Shown here piece by piece: positions 1-6,380 of a DNA stretch of 8,221 nucleotides; within the stretch, counting starts at the first letter, position 1, and the number at the start of each line of letters is the position of its first letter. The DNA comes from an uncultured delta proteobacterium (GTDB lineage Bacteria > RBG-13-61-14 > DRUE01). Under the pieces are notes generated by a model, which did not search any database, was not told where the DNA came from, and saw nothing but the letters and a program-made list of their open reading frames with translations. The stretch lies in the NCBI GenBank assembly GCA_903930515.1, contig CAIYYW010000038.1, positions 1 to 8,221 of the forward strand, in the 5' to 3' direction. The translations under genes and the position numbers were made by a program.

Positions 1-749
1 GTAATATAGCATCCCCCAAAGGAGTGAACTCTCCCGGTTTCCCATTGATACTGTTCGGACTTTATCTCCCGGGCCATTTGCGCAAGTTCGCCGGCGGTAT
101 AACTTCTCAGGCAGGACACCAAAGAATCCCACTCAAACATTATAATGGGCAAAAGGATTACCGCCCAGAGAACTCTTTGCCACTTGAAGGGTTTGACCAT
201 AAATGCGGAAAGAAAAAAAGCCAACGGCATGCCGAGCAATGCCATCAGCCAGACCCAGGTTTTTTCCGTGTATTCAAAAATGCCAATCCCTTCATTCTTC
301 CTGACCGCGTCTTGAAGAATTTTTTTGGCAATCACCGGCGGGAAATGATGAAAGGAAGTAAATATGGTTCTGAATCCGTTCAAGTCGTCCGGGACCTCGG
401 TTGCGTCAACGGTTTGCTCAATAAAACCGATCCTGCTTTGGGAGGCCCGGCAAATTTCTCTTAAGGCATCCCGATTCGGAAATTTGTCGGTCAGGATGAT
501 GCCGATGGAATGATCGCCCCTGCTCTCAAGATATTTCTGAATGTGCAAGGCCGGTCCGCCTGCGCCGGAGCATAGATCAATGATCTTGGAAGAGCCGGTC
601 TTTTTAAGGGCCTGCGCCAGCGCGGGAATCACCGGCCGATAGGGGTTGAAGGTTGCGTCAAACACATTCATAATGTCGGTCATAAAATCGCGCCACGATT
701 GCGGAAACCAGGCCTGGTCGTGAAATTCAAAAAGTTGGATTCGTTTCAT
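1..749 (-). CDS. Class I SAM-dependent methyltransferase with two membrane segments (partial; C-terminus off the left edge)
   Basis: The reverse strand reads openly from an ATG at 749 to the window edge, giving 249 residues. Residues 56-68 (IIDLCSGAGGPAL) form a Rossmann motif I that binds S-adenosylmethionine. TDKF at 87-90 fits the acidic end of motif II, and TSFHHFPP at 131-138 fits the motif IV region. After the methyltransferase core there are two hydrophobic stretches, about 163-184 and 192-212, so the protein is probably anchored in the membrane. The start is supported by an AGGGAGAG ribosome-binding site about 10 nt upstream, which lies in the edge of repeat A. It is the third gene in a same-strand series after GH2 and the DUF559 endonuclease. 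The methyl acceptor cannot be deduced. The methyltransferase call is good; the substrate is unknown. Confidence 0.8.
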   Translation of the reverse strand, partial: MKRIQLFEFHDQAWFPQSWRDFMTDIMNVFDATFNPYRPVIPALAQALKKTGSSKIIDLCSGAGGPALHIQKYLESRGDHSIGIILTDKFPNRDALREICRASQSRIGFIEQTVDATEVPDDLNGFRTIFTSFHHFPPVIAKKILQDAVRKNEGIGIFEYTEKTWVWLMALLGMPLAFFLSAFMVKPFKWQRVLWAVILLPIIMFEWDSLVSCLRSYTAGELAQMAREIKSEQYQWETGRVHSFGGCYI

Positions 750-754
750 TAATT

Positions 755-792
755 TCACTCTCTCCCTAAACCCTCTCCCTCAAGGGAGAGGG
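755..792 (+). repeat. Palindromic dispersed repeat, copy A
   Basis: This holds a perfect palindrome with 10-bp arms, CCCTCTCCCT at 771-780 and AGGGAGAGGG at 783-792. It is preceded by a TCAC and CTCTCCC segment starting at 755. The whole 38 nt is a near-identical direct repeat of copy C (1200-1237), differing by a few substitutions and single-base indels. It lies immediately upstream of the methyltransferase start and contributes part of its Shine-Dalgarno sequence. Confidence 0.85.
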
Positions 793-811
793 AATAATAA
801 GGTTTAAATTC

Positions 812-1273
812 CTATAATTCCCCTCCCTTGATGGGAGGGGAAAAAGGGGAGGGTGATTTGCATTCATCAGCTATGATCTCTAATACCCCCTCCAAATTTT
901 GCAGAACCTCGTGATTCCAGATTCTCAGGATTTTGAATCCTTGAGATTTCATCCATTCATCACGCGTTCTATCTTCCGATGCAACCCGTTTTTTCGCATG
1001 CTGACCTCCATCCAGTTCTATTGCTAATTTCTTCTTCAAGCATATGAAATCAACAATATATTTCCCAATTGGATGCTGGCGCCTGAATTTGAATCCTCCG
1101 AGCTTTTTGGCGTGCAAGTATTGCCATAAGAGATTCTCTGCATCAGTTGGATGTTTTCTCATAATTTTTGCCAGGAGTATAAGAGTTTTCTTGGGGCAAT
1201 CACCCTCTCCCCTGCCCTCTCCCTCAAAGGGAGAGGGTTTATGAATTCTATTTCTTATTTTACTGGTGAGCAT
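812..1273 (-). CDS. DUF559 / Vsr-like endonuclease domain protein
   Basis: This is a small PD-(D/E)XK-type protein of the DUF559 family, related in fold to very-short-patch-repair endonucleases. Numbered from the first in-frame ATG at 1294 (160 residues), the domain runs from about TDAENLLW (50-57) to EVLEII. Family residues visible are RQHPIG (72-77), D82 in IVDF, E93 and D95 in IELDG, and H99 in GGQH, so the catalytic set looks intact. I chose the ATG at 1273 because a GGAG lies 8 nt upstream and it overlaps the GH2 stop, suggesting translational coupling. An ATG at 1162 would start just before the conserved domain but has no clear ribosome-binding site. The N-terminal PSPFEGEGRGEG and the C-terminal SPSPFSPPIKGG are read through palindromes C and B. 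The cellular role is unknown; a repeat-associated mobile nuclease is possible. Confidence 0.8.
   Translation of the reverse strand: MLTSKIRNRIHKPSPFEGEGRGEGDCPKKTLILLAKIMRKHPTDAENLLWQYLHAKKLGGFKFRRQHPIGKYIVDFICLKKKLAIELDGGQHAKKRVASEDRTRDEWMKSQGFKILRIWNHEVLQNLEGVLEIIADECKSPSPFSPPIKGGEL
818..858 (-). repeat. Palindromic dispersed repeat, copy B (inverted relative to A and C)
   Basis: A perfect 10-bp-arm palindrome, TTCCCCTCCC at 818-827 and GGGAGGGGAA at 833-842, has a 5-nt loop. It is followed by GGGGAGGGTGATT at 846-858. Reverse-complemented copy C ends in GGGGAGAGGGTGATT, so B and C are imperfect inverted repeats of about 40 bp bracketing the DUF559 gene. Copy B encodes the last residues of that protein (SPSPFSPPIKGG). 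Confidence 0.8.
1199..1237 (+). repeat. Palindromic dispersed repeat, copy C
   Basis: This contains the 10-bp arms CCCTCTCCCT (1215-1224) and AGGGAGAGGG (1228-1237) with a 3-nt loop, preceded by AATCACCCTCTCCCC at 1199-1213. It is a direct repeat of copy A and an inverted repeat of copy B. It lies inside the N-terminal part of the DUF559 reading frame and 18 bp beyond the GH2 stop codon. Confidence 0.85.
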
Positions 1274-3918
1274 TGCACTTGCTCCACATTCCATCCGCTC
1301 ACCCGGATCACCGGCTCCTTTGCTTCCAGGTCTGATTGCGCGAAGGAGACGGTGAGGGATTTTTCAGCGCCGGGGAGAAGGGAGAAATAGTTTTCGCTCC
1401 AGTATCCGGGCGCGACCTGGAGTCCGTTTTCCCCTTTGGCGAGTTCCACCTTGACCAGGAAGGCGAGATGATCGGTCGGGTTTTTGACCTGGACCGAGAT
1501 CACCCGGTCTGATCCGGAATTCGCGGTTTGGCAGGAGAGGCTGAGTTTCACGGGAGGGAGCTTGCGCAAATCGGAATGGTCAAAGAAGGACCCTTTGGAA
1601 AGGGACACCGCTCCGAAATATCTTCGGGCCGGTTTTTCCGGCGTGGTTGACAGCCAGTAGAAATTGTCGGTGATTTTTTTGCCGTCGCGGTCAAAGAGTT
1701 CCAGGGACAGGAAATAGCTTTTGCTCAGGCCCTGCGGGAACTGGATTTTAAAGGCCTCGGTTTTGCCGTCTTCGCCGACATTCACCACCGCGCTTTGGTT
1801 GAATTTTTCCGTGAGGTCTAAGTTGAGGATTTTAGCGCTCGCTTTCAATCCCTGGAACGCGCGGTAATAGCTGTTCACGACATAGATGGAATTGTCGTCA
1901 TAAGAATATTGGATGTGCAAAGGCTCGCAGGCCTTTTGGGCGCCGAAGTAAGCGCCGGTGGGTAGCAGGAACCAGTCCACATAATGCCAGGTGAGGGCGG
2001 CGGGCCAGGAGGCGTCGTATTTCCAGGTGGTGATTCCGGTGGCTGAATATTTATTGCGGGCATAAGCCTCATACATCCCGCGCGCGCTCTCGTAATTGTT
2101 GGCAGTGATGATTTTCCAGAAATCCTCAAACCCGCCCGGGGCCCCGTATCTCCGATAAACGGCCTCGCGCAAATAGTCAAAATAACCCGCGCCCTGGATC
2201 ACGCTATGTAGGGAGAAGGCCTCGGACCATTGCGGCCAGAGCTGGTCCTCAGGCATCATCCGCCGGATGCTTTCCTGGTCCGCGATGATCCCGCCGATCC
2301 CGCCCGATTGCGCGAAGCCCCAGGCGCCGTCTTCCTTGTGCGTGTAATAATGCGCCGGGCCGGCATAGGTCCAGAGTTCCAAAGTCCCGGTCCGGGTGCC
2401 CCCGGTCTCAAACCGGTCTTTTACATTGAACGCGCCCGAGTGCGGCTGATAGGTCCGATCCGGAATATATTTCACGATCAGGCCGCGGTAGGCCGCGTCC
2501 AGGGTCGGGGTGGGGAAGGTCTCGTCGTGTCCGAGAAAATGGGCGAGACTGGGATGGTTGCGGATCCGGAGCATCATATCTTCCACACATTCCACCGCCA
2601 GTTTTTCATCCGGGATGCTCCTTCCGAAAATCTGCTGGGTGACCATTATGCCGTATTTGTCGCACATAGCATAAAACTCTTCGGTCTCGCGGATGGAAAA
2701 GCCCTCGCTCCGAAGCATATTGAACCCGGCCTCTTTCGCGTAGCGGACCAAAGCCTCGTATCGTCTGGGCGTGAGCCTGAGCAGCATATCGCTGGTCATC
2801 CAGGCGCCGCCGCGGATCAAAATGTTTCTTCCGTTGACCTGGAAAGTCCGCCAGCCTTCGGGGTTGATGAAGCTGGTGATCTCGCGGATGCCGAAGCGGA
2901 CAAATTCATCATCCGAAATTTTTCCGTCAATCCTGGTTTCCAGCTTCAGATCATACAGCTCCTGGCTCCCGACCAGGTTCGGCCACCAGACCCGGGGGTT
3001 TTTGAGGTTGAGTTGCGCAAACTGATCCGGCTTGAACCAGACGGTCTTGACTTCGCCCGGAGCCAGCTTCACCGTTTGCGAGAAGTTGATGTTCTCAATC
3101 GTGCCGGCGAGTTCCGCGGAAATTTCCTTCTTGCCCTGGTTGACCAGGTCCGCGGAGATAGTGAGATGCGCCTCGGAGAGAGTCGGTATTTCCAGCCTGG
3201 TCAGCACATAGGGGTTTTTCATCTCCACCGGGCCGGTCGCCGTGACATAAACCTCCCCCCAGATGCCGAGGTTGGCGTCGGGCGGCTCCGGGTTATGATC
3301 GTCCCAACCGGTGGTCGCTTCCACCTGCTTGGTCACATACTGTCGCTCGGTGAGTTTGCCCGGGCCGATGGTCTCAATCGCCAGGTAGTTGAGTTCGCCG
3401 AATTTATACAGGTCGGTAATGTCAAACTCAAAGCGGCGGAACATCCCGATCACATCTTTCGCGTCGCCGATTTTTTTACCGTTGAACCAGACATTGGCCT
3501 GATAGTTGATCCCGTCCAGATGAAGGGCCAGGTTTTTGCCTTGATCGCTGTCGGGCAAAGCGAATTCCGTCCGATACCACCAGGAGGGATAGAACGGGCT
3601 GGTCTTGGGCATGGCCAGCCATTTGCCCGCCACATAGCCGGGGATTTTGGTCAGGTTGAGGCCATAGAACGGGTCCGGATACACCTTGTTCAAGGTCAGC
3701 ACCGCGAGCACCGTCGCCGGAACCTCGGCCGGGTACCAGACCTTGAGGTTGACCCCGGACTGCGAAAGTCGGGCGCCGCCTTCCTTGATCTCCTGAATCT
3801 CAGTTGCCGACTGCACCCGCCAGTTGTCTTTGAGGCGGGTGATTTCCTTGGACCAGGAAACTTTTGCGAGAAAGCCAACCAGGAAAAAGCCGCACAGGAC
3901 CGGCAATATTTTTTTCAT
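1255..3918 (-). CDS. Secreted GH2 glycoside hydrolase, exo-beta-D-glucosaminidase / beta-mannosidase-like
   Basis: This 887-residue protein has a Sec signal peptide (about 1-23, cleavage after SWS), so it acts outside the cytoplasm. It has the GH2 layout: a sugar-binding jelly roll at about 24-230 (WYRTEF 114-119, LHLDGINYQANVWFNGKKIG 132-151), an Ig-like domain at about 231-345, a TIM barrel at about 346-660 (VNGRNILIRGGAW 361-373, NHPSLAHFLGHDE 454-466), and Ig-like domains to the C-terminus. The length and jelly-roll/barrel motifs resemble the CsxA exo-beta-glucosaminidase branch more than LacZ. E466 fits the acid/base position. The nucleophile region GFAQSGGIGG (534-543) has Ser538 where Glu is expected, 72 residues after E466. 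Activity is therefore doubtful or altered. A GGAGGGAG ribosome-binding site precedes the ATG closely. The expected role is polysaccharide or glycoprotein breakdown; the substrate is not certain. Confidence 0.85.
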   Translation of the reverse strand: MKKILPVLCGFFLVGFLAKVSWSKEITRLKDNWRVQSATEIQEIKEGGARLSQSGVNLKVWYPAEVPATVLAVLTLNKVYPDPFYGLNLTKIPGYVAGKWLAMPKTSPFYPSWWYRTEFALPDSDQGKNLALHLDGINYQANVWFNGKKIGDAKDVIGMFRRFEFDITDLYKFGELNYLAIETIGPGKLTERQYVTKQVEATTGWDDHNPEPPDANLGIWGEVYVTATGPVEMKNPYVLTRLEIPTLSEAHLTISADLVNQGKKEISAELAGTIENINFSQTVKLAPGEVKTVWFKPDQFAQLNLKNPRVWWPNLVGSQELYDLKLETRIDGKISDDEFVRFGIREITSFINPEGWRTFQVNGRNILIRGGAWMTSDMLLRLTPRRYEALVRYAKEAGFNMLRSEGFSIRETEEFYAMCDKYGIMVTQQIFGRSIPDEKLAVECVEDMMLRIRNHPSLAHFLGHDETFPTPTLDAAYRGLIVKYIPDRTYQPHSGAFNVKDRFETGGTRTGTLELWTYAGPAHYYTHKEDGAWGFAQSGGIGGIIADQESIRRMMPEDQLWPQWSEAFSLHSVIQGAGYFDYLREAVYRRYGAPGGFEDFWKIITANNYESARGMYEAYARNKYSATGITTWKYDASWPAALTWHYVDWFLLPTGAYFGAQKACEPLHIQYSYDDNSIYVVNSYYRAFQGLKASAKILNLDLTEKFNQSAVVNVGEDGKTEAFKIQFPQGLSKSYFLSLELFDRDGKKITDNFYWLSTTPEKPARRYFGAVSLSKGSFFDHSDLRKLPPVKLSLSCQTANSGSDRVISVQVKNPTDHLAFLVKVELAKGENGLQVAPGYWSENYFSLLPGAEKSLTVSFAQSDLEAKEPVIRVSGWNVEQVQCSPVK

Positions 3919-3957
3919 AACTCCCTCCGTTTCAAATATTTTTGCCCAAGCCCGAAT

Positions 3958-3983
3958 CCCGGCATCCAGTATAGATTGCCGGG
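3958..3983. promoter_or_regulatory. Palindrome overlapping the GH2 -10 box, operator candidate
   Basis: The arms CCCGGCA (3958-3964) and TGCCGGG (3977-3983) are perfect inverted repeats around a 12-nt spacer that contains the GH2 -10 box. The position fits a repressor site. A terminator is less likely because no T-run follows on either strand and the element lies upstream of both flanking genes. Confidence 0.45.
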
Positions 3984-3997
3984 CCTTTTATTGTCAA
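3968..3997 (-). promoter_or_regulatory. Sigma-70-type promoter of the GH2 gene
   Basis: On the minus strand a perfect -35 TTGACA (3997-3992) is followed after 18 nt by -10 TATACT (3973-3968). This predicts a transcript start near 3961, about 40 nt ahead of the GH2 start codon. Confidence 0.65.
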
Positions 3998-4021
3998 AAG
4001 AAGAGTGGGGATCAAAACTAC

Positions 4022-4049
4022 TTGCAAGAGGGATGATTTCCGTTAAGAT
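4022..4049 (+). promoter_or_regulatory. Possible promoter of the cyclophilin lipoprotein gene
   Basis: TTGCAA (4022-4027) and TAAGAT (4044-4049) with a 16-nt spacer match the sigma-70 consensus at four of six positions each. They lie just upstream of a GAGGAG ribosome-binding site and the ATG at 4076. The call is weak. Confidence 0.35.
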
Positions 4050-4075
4050 ATTTGACTTAAGCGAGGAGATGAAAA

Positions 4076-4690
4076 ATGAAAACGAAAATATGGGTTTTTA
4101 GTTTGGCGGCCGTGGCGATGGTCGGGGCGATCGGCCTGATGACGGCCTGCAATAAGCAAGGAGGACCAGAGATGGATAAAGGCTCATTGGAAAAACCGGT
4201 GGATCAGGTTACTCCCGCGGATATGGCGAAGATGACCGCGGTGATTGAAACCAATTTCGGCACAATCAAGTTCAAGTTTTTCCCGGAACAGGCCCCGAAC
4301 CACGCCCGCAATTTCATCAAGCTGGCCCGGATGGGTTTCTACAATAATTTGATCTTCCACCGCGTGATCAAGGGATTTATGATCCAGGGCGGAGACCCGA
4401 ACGGGAACGGCTCCGGCGGCCCGGGCTGGACCGTCAACGCGGAGTTCAGCGATTTGCCTCATCTCAAGGGTACCGTCTCAATGGCGCGCACGCAAGACCC
4501 CAACAGCGCCGGGTCCCAGTTCTTCATCTGCCTGGACCGGCAGGAGTTCCTGGACGGAAAATACACGGCCTTCGGACAGGTGACCGAGGGGCAGGAGGTG
4601 GTGGACAAGATCGGAGCCCTACCCACCCGCAATGAAAAGCCGACCCAGGACGCGGTGATGAAAAAAGTGTATATTGAAACCGCGAAATGA
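4076..4690 (+). CDS. Cyclophilin-type peptidyl-prolyl cis-trans isomerase, predicted lipoprotein
   Basis: This 204-residue protein catalyses cis-trans isomerisation of prolyl bonds in folding client proteins, here in the envelope. A type II signal peptide (1-24) ends in LMTAC with lipidated Cys25; the next residue is Asn, not Asp, which by the Lol rule favours the outer membrane. The cyclophilin domain spans about 53-203. Active-site residues are visible as FHR (R96), GFMIQGGDP (F101, Q104), SMAR (M136) and GSQFFI (Q148, F149). Phe158 stands where human cyclophilin A has Trp121, as in many bacterial members, predicting weak cyclosporin binding. A linker of about 27 residues separates the lipid anchor from the domain. 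The GGAG ribosome-binding site lies 7 nt before the ATG. It is divergent from GH2 and convergent with the DUF362 gene, so probably monocistronic. Confidence 0.93.
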   Translation: MKTKIWVFSLAAVAMVGAIGLMTACNKQGGPEMDKGSLEKPVDQVTPADMAKMTAVIETNFGTIKFKFFPEQAPNHARNFIKLARMGFYNNLIFHRVIKGFMIQGGDPNGNGSGGPGWTVNAEFSDLPHLKGTVSMARTQDPNSAGSQFFICLDRQEFLDGKYTAFGQVTEGQEVVDKIGALPTRNEKPTQDAVMKKVYIETAK

Positions 4691-4704
4691 ATTATGAATT
4701 AGAA

Positions 4705-4734
4705 TTCTCTGCGTCCTCTGCGCCTCTGCGGTGA
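4705..4734 (+). repeat. 30-nt dispersed repeat, first copy
   Basis: This is identical to 4753-4782, with a period of 48 nt. It is built from three CTCTGCG cores and ends in CGGTGA. I recall this CTCTGCG-type sequence as a common intergenic repeat in many bacterial and archaeal genomes. It fills the spacer between the convergent cyclophilin and DUF362 genes; the open frame across it on the minus strand is not a gene. Confidence 0.85.
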
Positions 4735-4752
4735 GACCAGAATTGATTCGTC

Positions 4753-4782
4753 TTCTCTGCGTCCTCTGCGCCTCTGCGGTGA
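4753..4782 (+). repeat. 30-nt dispersed repeat, second copy
   Basis: This is a perfect direct copy of 4705-4734. It ends 9 bp from the DUF362 stop codon. The spacer shows no T-tailed hairpin, so no intrinsic terminator could be assigned to either convergent gene. Confidence 0.85.
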
Positions 4783-4791
4783 ATATGTATT

Positions 4792-5889
4792 TCAAGACCA
4801 ATTCGATTTGATCTCATCCATTAATTTGACCCCGGAGTCAATGATGGAAATCTTGTCCGCCTCGGCTTGGCCCAGTCCCAGTTCGGCCCCGTAATAAATC
4901 TGCGCCTGGTTCCAGACGCTTTTCTTCACATAAGGCAACTCCACCCTGTTCTCGGCGCCGTATCTCTTGAGCACGGCCAGCGCCACCGAGTCGCAGGCCA
5001 CCCGGTCTTTGGACGCAAGGATCAAATTTGATTTGCACCAGATGCTTTGCTTGCGCCGAAGCCCGTCCGGCCCTCCCTTTACCATAATCTCAATCGCGTC
5101 CACGATATTGAGCGTCGGCTTGCGCGACAGGTTCAACTCGGCGATTTTTTCGGAGATGTTTTTTAAGTGGAGCGCGTTCGCGCCTTTCTGGTGGCGGTCT
5201 TCGGGTAAGGCAACCCCGACAAAGGCTTTCATACAGCAGGTGAAATCCGCGCCGCCCACGCCGTGATTTTTCAACAGCGGCACATTGATGAAATGGTCAA
5301 CCTCGGTAAGGATTTTCGGGATCCGGAATCCGTCGGTCCAATATCTTTTCTTGGGATAAAACCGGACATACTCGGATTTGGTCCAGGGAAACGGGACCGC
5401 GCCCTCTTCCTGGCACACCCGGGCGAAGCCCGAGGTCTCAAACGCCAGGTTGGGGTAAAACATCGCCCGGTCGCCCACCATCGGGATCGCCCCGCGCTCT
5501 TTCACCAGACGGATCACCGCCCGGATCACCTCCGGGTTGGTGGTGATCCTTCCCGGATACTTGTCCTTGATCGCCGGGCCGCACATATTCGGCTTGATCA
5601 TCACCCGTTGCCCCTTCTCAATCTCCTTCAAGCCCCCCGCGGCCTCAACCGCCTCCCGCACCGCTTTTTCAATCTCATCCGAAAGTCCAACCATCGCCAC
5701 CGTGGCTTTGGGCATGGCCGGATAGATTCGGGTCGGAGGCAAAGGCTCCGGATTGTCCGCGCTCGCCTCCTCCGCCCAAATCTTGCTGAAAATACCGCTC
5801 CCATAAAAGCCCGCCACGGCTCCAGCGTATGCCGCGCTCTTGATAAATACCCTTCTCCCTAACTTCCCGCTGCTCTCATCCTTTCCCAT
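4792..5889 (-). CDS. Tat-exported DUF362 domain protein
   Basis: This 365-residue protein begins with a twin-arginine signal: GRRVFIKSAA at 11-20 followed by a hydrophobic stretch to about 33. It should therefore be folded, perhaps with a cofactor, before export. The DUF362 domain covers about 62-355, with the recognisable blocks MIKPNMCG (97-104), INVPLLKNHG (201-210), TCCMKAFVG (217-225), LNIVDAIEIM (260-269) and SKDRVACDSVALAVL (293-307). Cysteines at 103, 159, 218, 219, 285 and 299 exist, but I see no ferredoxin-type CxxCxxC cluster, unlike the DUF362-ferredoxin fusions. The biochemical function of DUF362 is not firmly established, so none is assigned. The start is supported by a GAGGTGAG ribosome-binding site and an upstream promoter. 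It is transcribed alone, with the MNT gene divergent on its upstream side. Confidence 0.88.
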   Translation of the reverse strand: MGKDESSGKLGRRVFIKSAAYAGAVAGFYGSGIFSKIWAEEASADNPEPLPPTRIYPAMPKATVAMVGLSDEIEKAVREAVEAAGGLKEIEKGQRVMIKPNMCGPAIKDKYPGRITTNPEVIRAVIRLVKERGAIPMVGDRAMFYPNLAFETSGFARVCQEEGAVPFPWTKSEYVRFYPKKRYWTDGFRIPKILTEVDHFINVPLLKNHGVGGADFTCCMKAFVGVALPEDRHQKGANALHLKNISEKIAELNLSRKPTLNIVDAIEIMVKGGPDGLRRKQSIWCKSNLILASKDRVACDSVALAVLKRYGAENRVELPYVKKSVWNQAQIYYGAELGLGQAEADKISIIDSGVKLMDEIKSNWS

Positions 5890-5930
5890 AACTCACCTCA
5901 TCAAAATTTCATTCGCCGTCTCAGATTTTT

Positions 5931-5958
5931 AGTATAGCTTTTAATCCAACTCCCGCAA
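5931..5958 (-). promoter_or_regulatory. Probable promoter of the DUF362 gene
   Basis: On the minus strand, TTGCGG (5958-5953) and TATACT (5936-5931) are separated by 16 nt. The -10 is the same hexamer as in the GH2 promoter. The predicted start near 5924 gives a leader of about 35 nt that contains the ribosome-binding site. Confidence 0.5.
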
Positions 5959-6024
5959 ATTTGAGCGGACGCCCCGGCGCCGGATGACTTTGGAGCAAGA
6001 TTTTTAAAATGAGAAATTTCCTGC

Positions 6025-6030
6025 TAAAAT
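6025..6030 (+). promoter_or_regulatory. Possible -10 box of the MNT gene (near-leaderless)
   Basis: TAAAAT lies 7 nt before the ATG at 6038, so a transcript from it would begin almost at the start codon. No Shine-Dalgarno sequence is present in the 20 nt before the ATG, which agrees with a leaderless message. No good -35 was found (TTTTAA at 6002-6007 is the closest), so the call is tentative. Confidence 0.3.
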
Positions 6031-6037
6031 ATCACAA

Positions 6038-6361
6038 ATGGTTGAAAAATCAATTATTGAAGTGATCAAGCTTTATCTTGCGAGTCTGAGCGCGGAAGGC
6101 ATTCACTCGCAACAGGCCATCCTCTTCGGCTCGTATGCGCGAGGACGGGCGGATCAGGATAGCGACCTGGACCTGATTGTGATTGCGCCGGAGCTGGAGG
6201 GAGAGCTGACCATTGAAACCGTGAAAAAATTATGGAGAGTGGCAAGTGAGTCGGACAATAGAATAGAGCCGATCCCGTGCGGACTGGAAGAATGGAAAGC
6301 CGATACCGGCCGACCCATCCTGGAAATCGCAAAAAAAGAAGGATTGATCATTCAGAATTGA
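6038..6361 (+). CDS. MNT-type minimal nucleotidyltransferase domain protein
   Basis: This 107-residue protein belongs to the polymerase-beta-like nucleotidyltransferase superfamily. The signature GSYARGRADQDSDLDLIVI (31-49) supplies the nucleotide-binding Gly31-Ser32 and the metal ligands Asp43 and Asp45; Glu77 in RIEPIP is the likely third carboxylate. Family members that are MntA-type antitoxins modify a HEPN-domain RNase toxin (HepT) encoded next to them. Here no HEPN-like reading frame lies on either side: the downstream 165 bp holds only repeat relics and then an opposite-strand XRE gene. It may thus be an orphan antitoxin, may act on a distant partner, or may have another substrate. No ribosome-binding site is seen at the ATG. 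The fold assignment is strong; the toxin-antitoxin role is inference. Confidence 0.85.
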   Translation: MVEKSIIEVIKLYLASLSAEGIHSQQAILFGSYARGRADQDSDLDLIVIAPELEGELTIETVKKLWRVASESDNRIEPIPCGLEEWKADTGRPILEIAKKEGLIIQN

Positions 6362-6380
6362 TTTTGCCAAGTTCGGGCAG

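Larger units (their letters stand above)
755..1237. mobile_element. Putative repeat-bounded DUF559 nuclease cassette
   Basis: Direct repeats A and C enclose the DUF559 gene plus inverted copy B. The reading frame runs into both inner repeats, so gene and repeats form one unit. The unit sits between two genes that are otherwise consecutive on the same strand. No transposase, target-site duplication or known insertion sequence was recognised, so mobility is an inference from the symmetry. Recombination between A and C would remove about 445 bp and leave a single palindrome between GH2 and the methyltransferase. Confidence 0.35.

Noticed and set aside
24-464. Plus-strand open frame of 146 codons
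   Set aside because: It is antisense to the methyltransferase, which shows a clear SAM-binding motif; the product has no recognisable features.
755-1237. CRISPR array
   Set aside because: The repeats are palindromic, differ in orientation and enclose a gene rather than regular spacers.
1044-1390. Two plus-strand frames over the DUF559 gene and the GH2 end
   Set aside because: They are antisense to a recognisable nuclease domain and owe their length to the palindromic repeat.
2230-4101. Long plus-strand open frame of 623 codons
   Set aside because: It lies antisense to the GH2 gene, encodes a low-complexity Arg/Pro/Gly-rich product without domains, and is a shadow of the codon usage of the real gene.
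4619-4801. Minus-strand frame reading TAEAQRTQR repeats
   Set aside because: This is the translation of the CTCTGCG dispersed repeat, a well-known source of spurious proteins.
5263-5862. Plus-strand frame of 199 codons over the DUF362 gene
   Set aside because: Antisense to a gene with a Tat signal and all DUF362 blocks; the product is His/Arg/Pro-rich and featureless.
5974-5983. Perfect 10-bp palindrome CCGGCGCCGG between DUF362 and MNT
   Set aside because: Short, GC-only and not placed over a recognisable promoter; chance or a methylation site is sufficient explanation.
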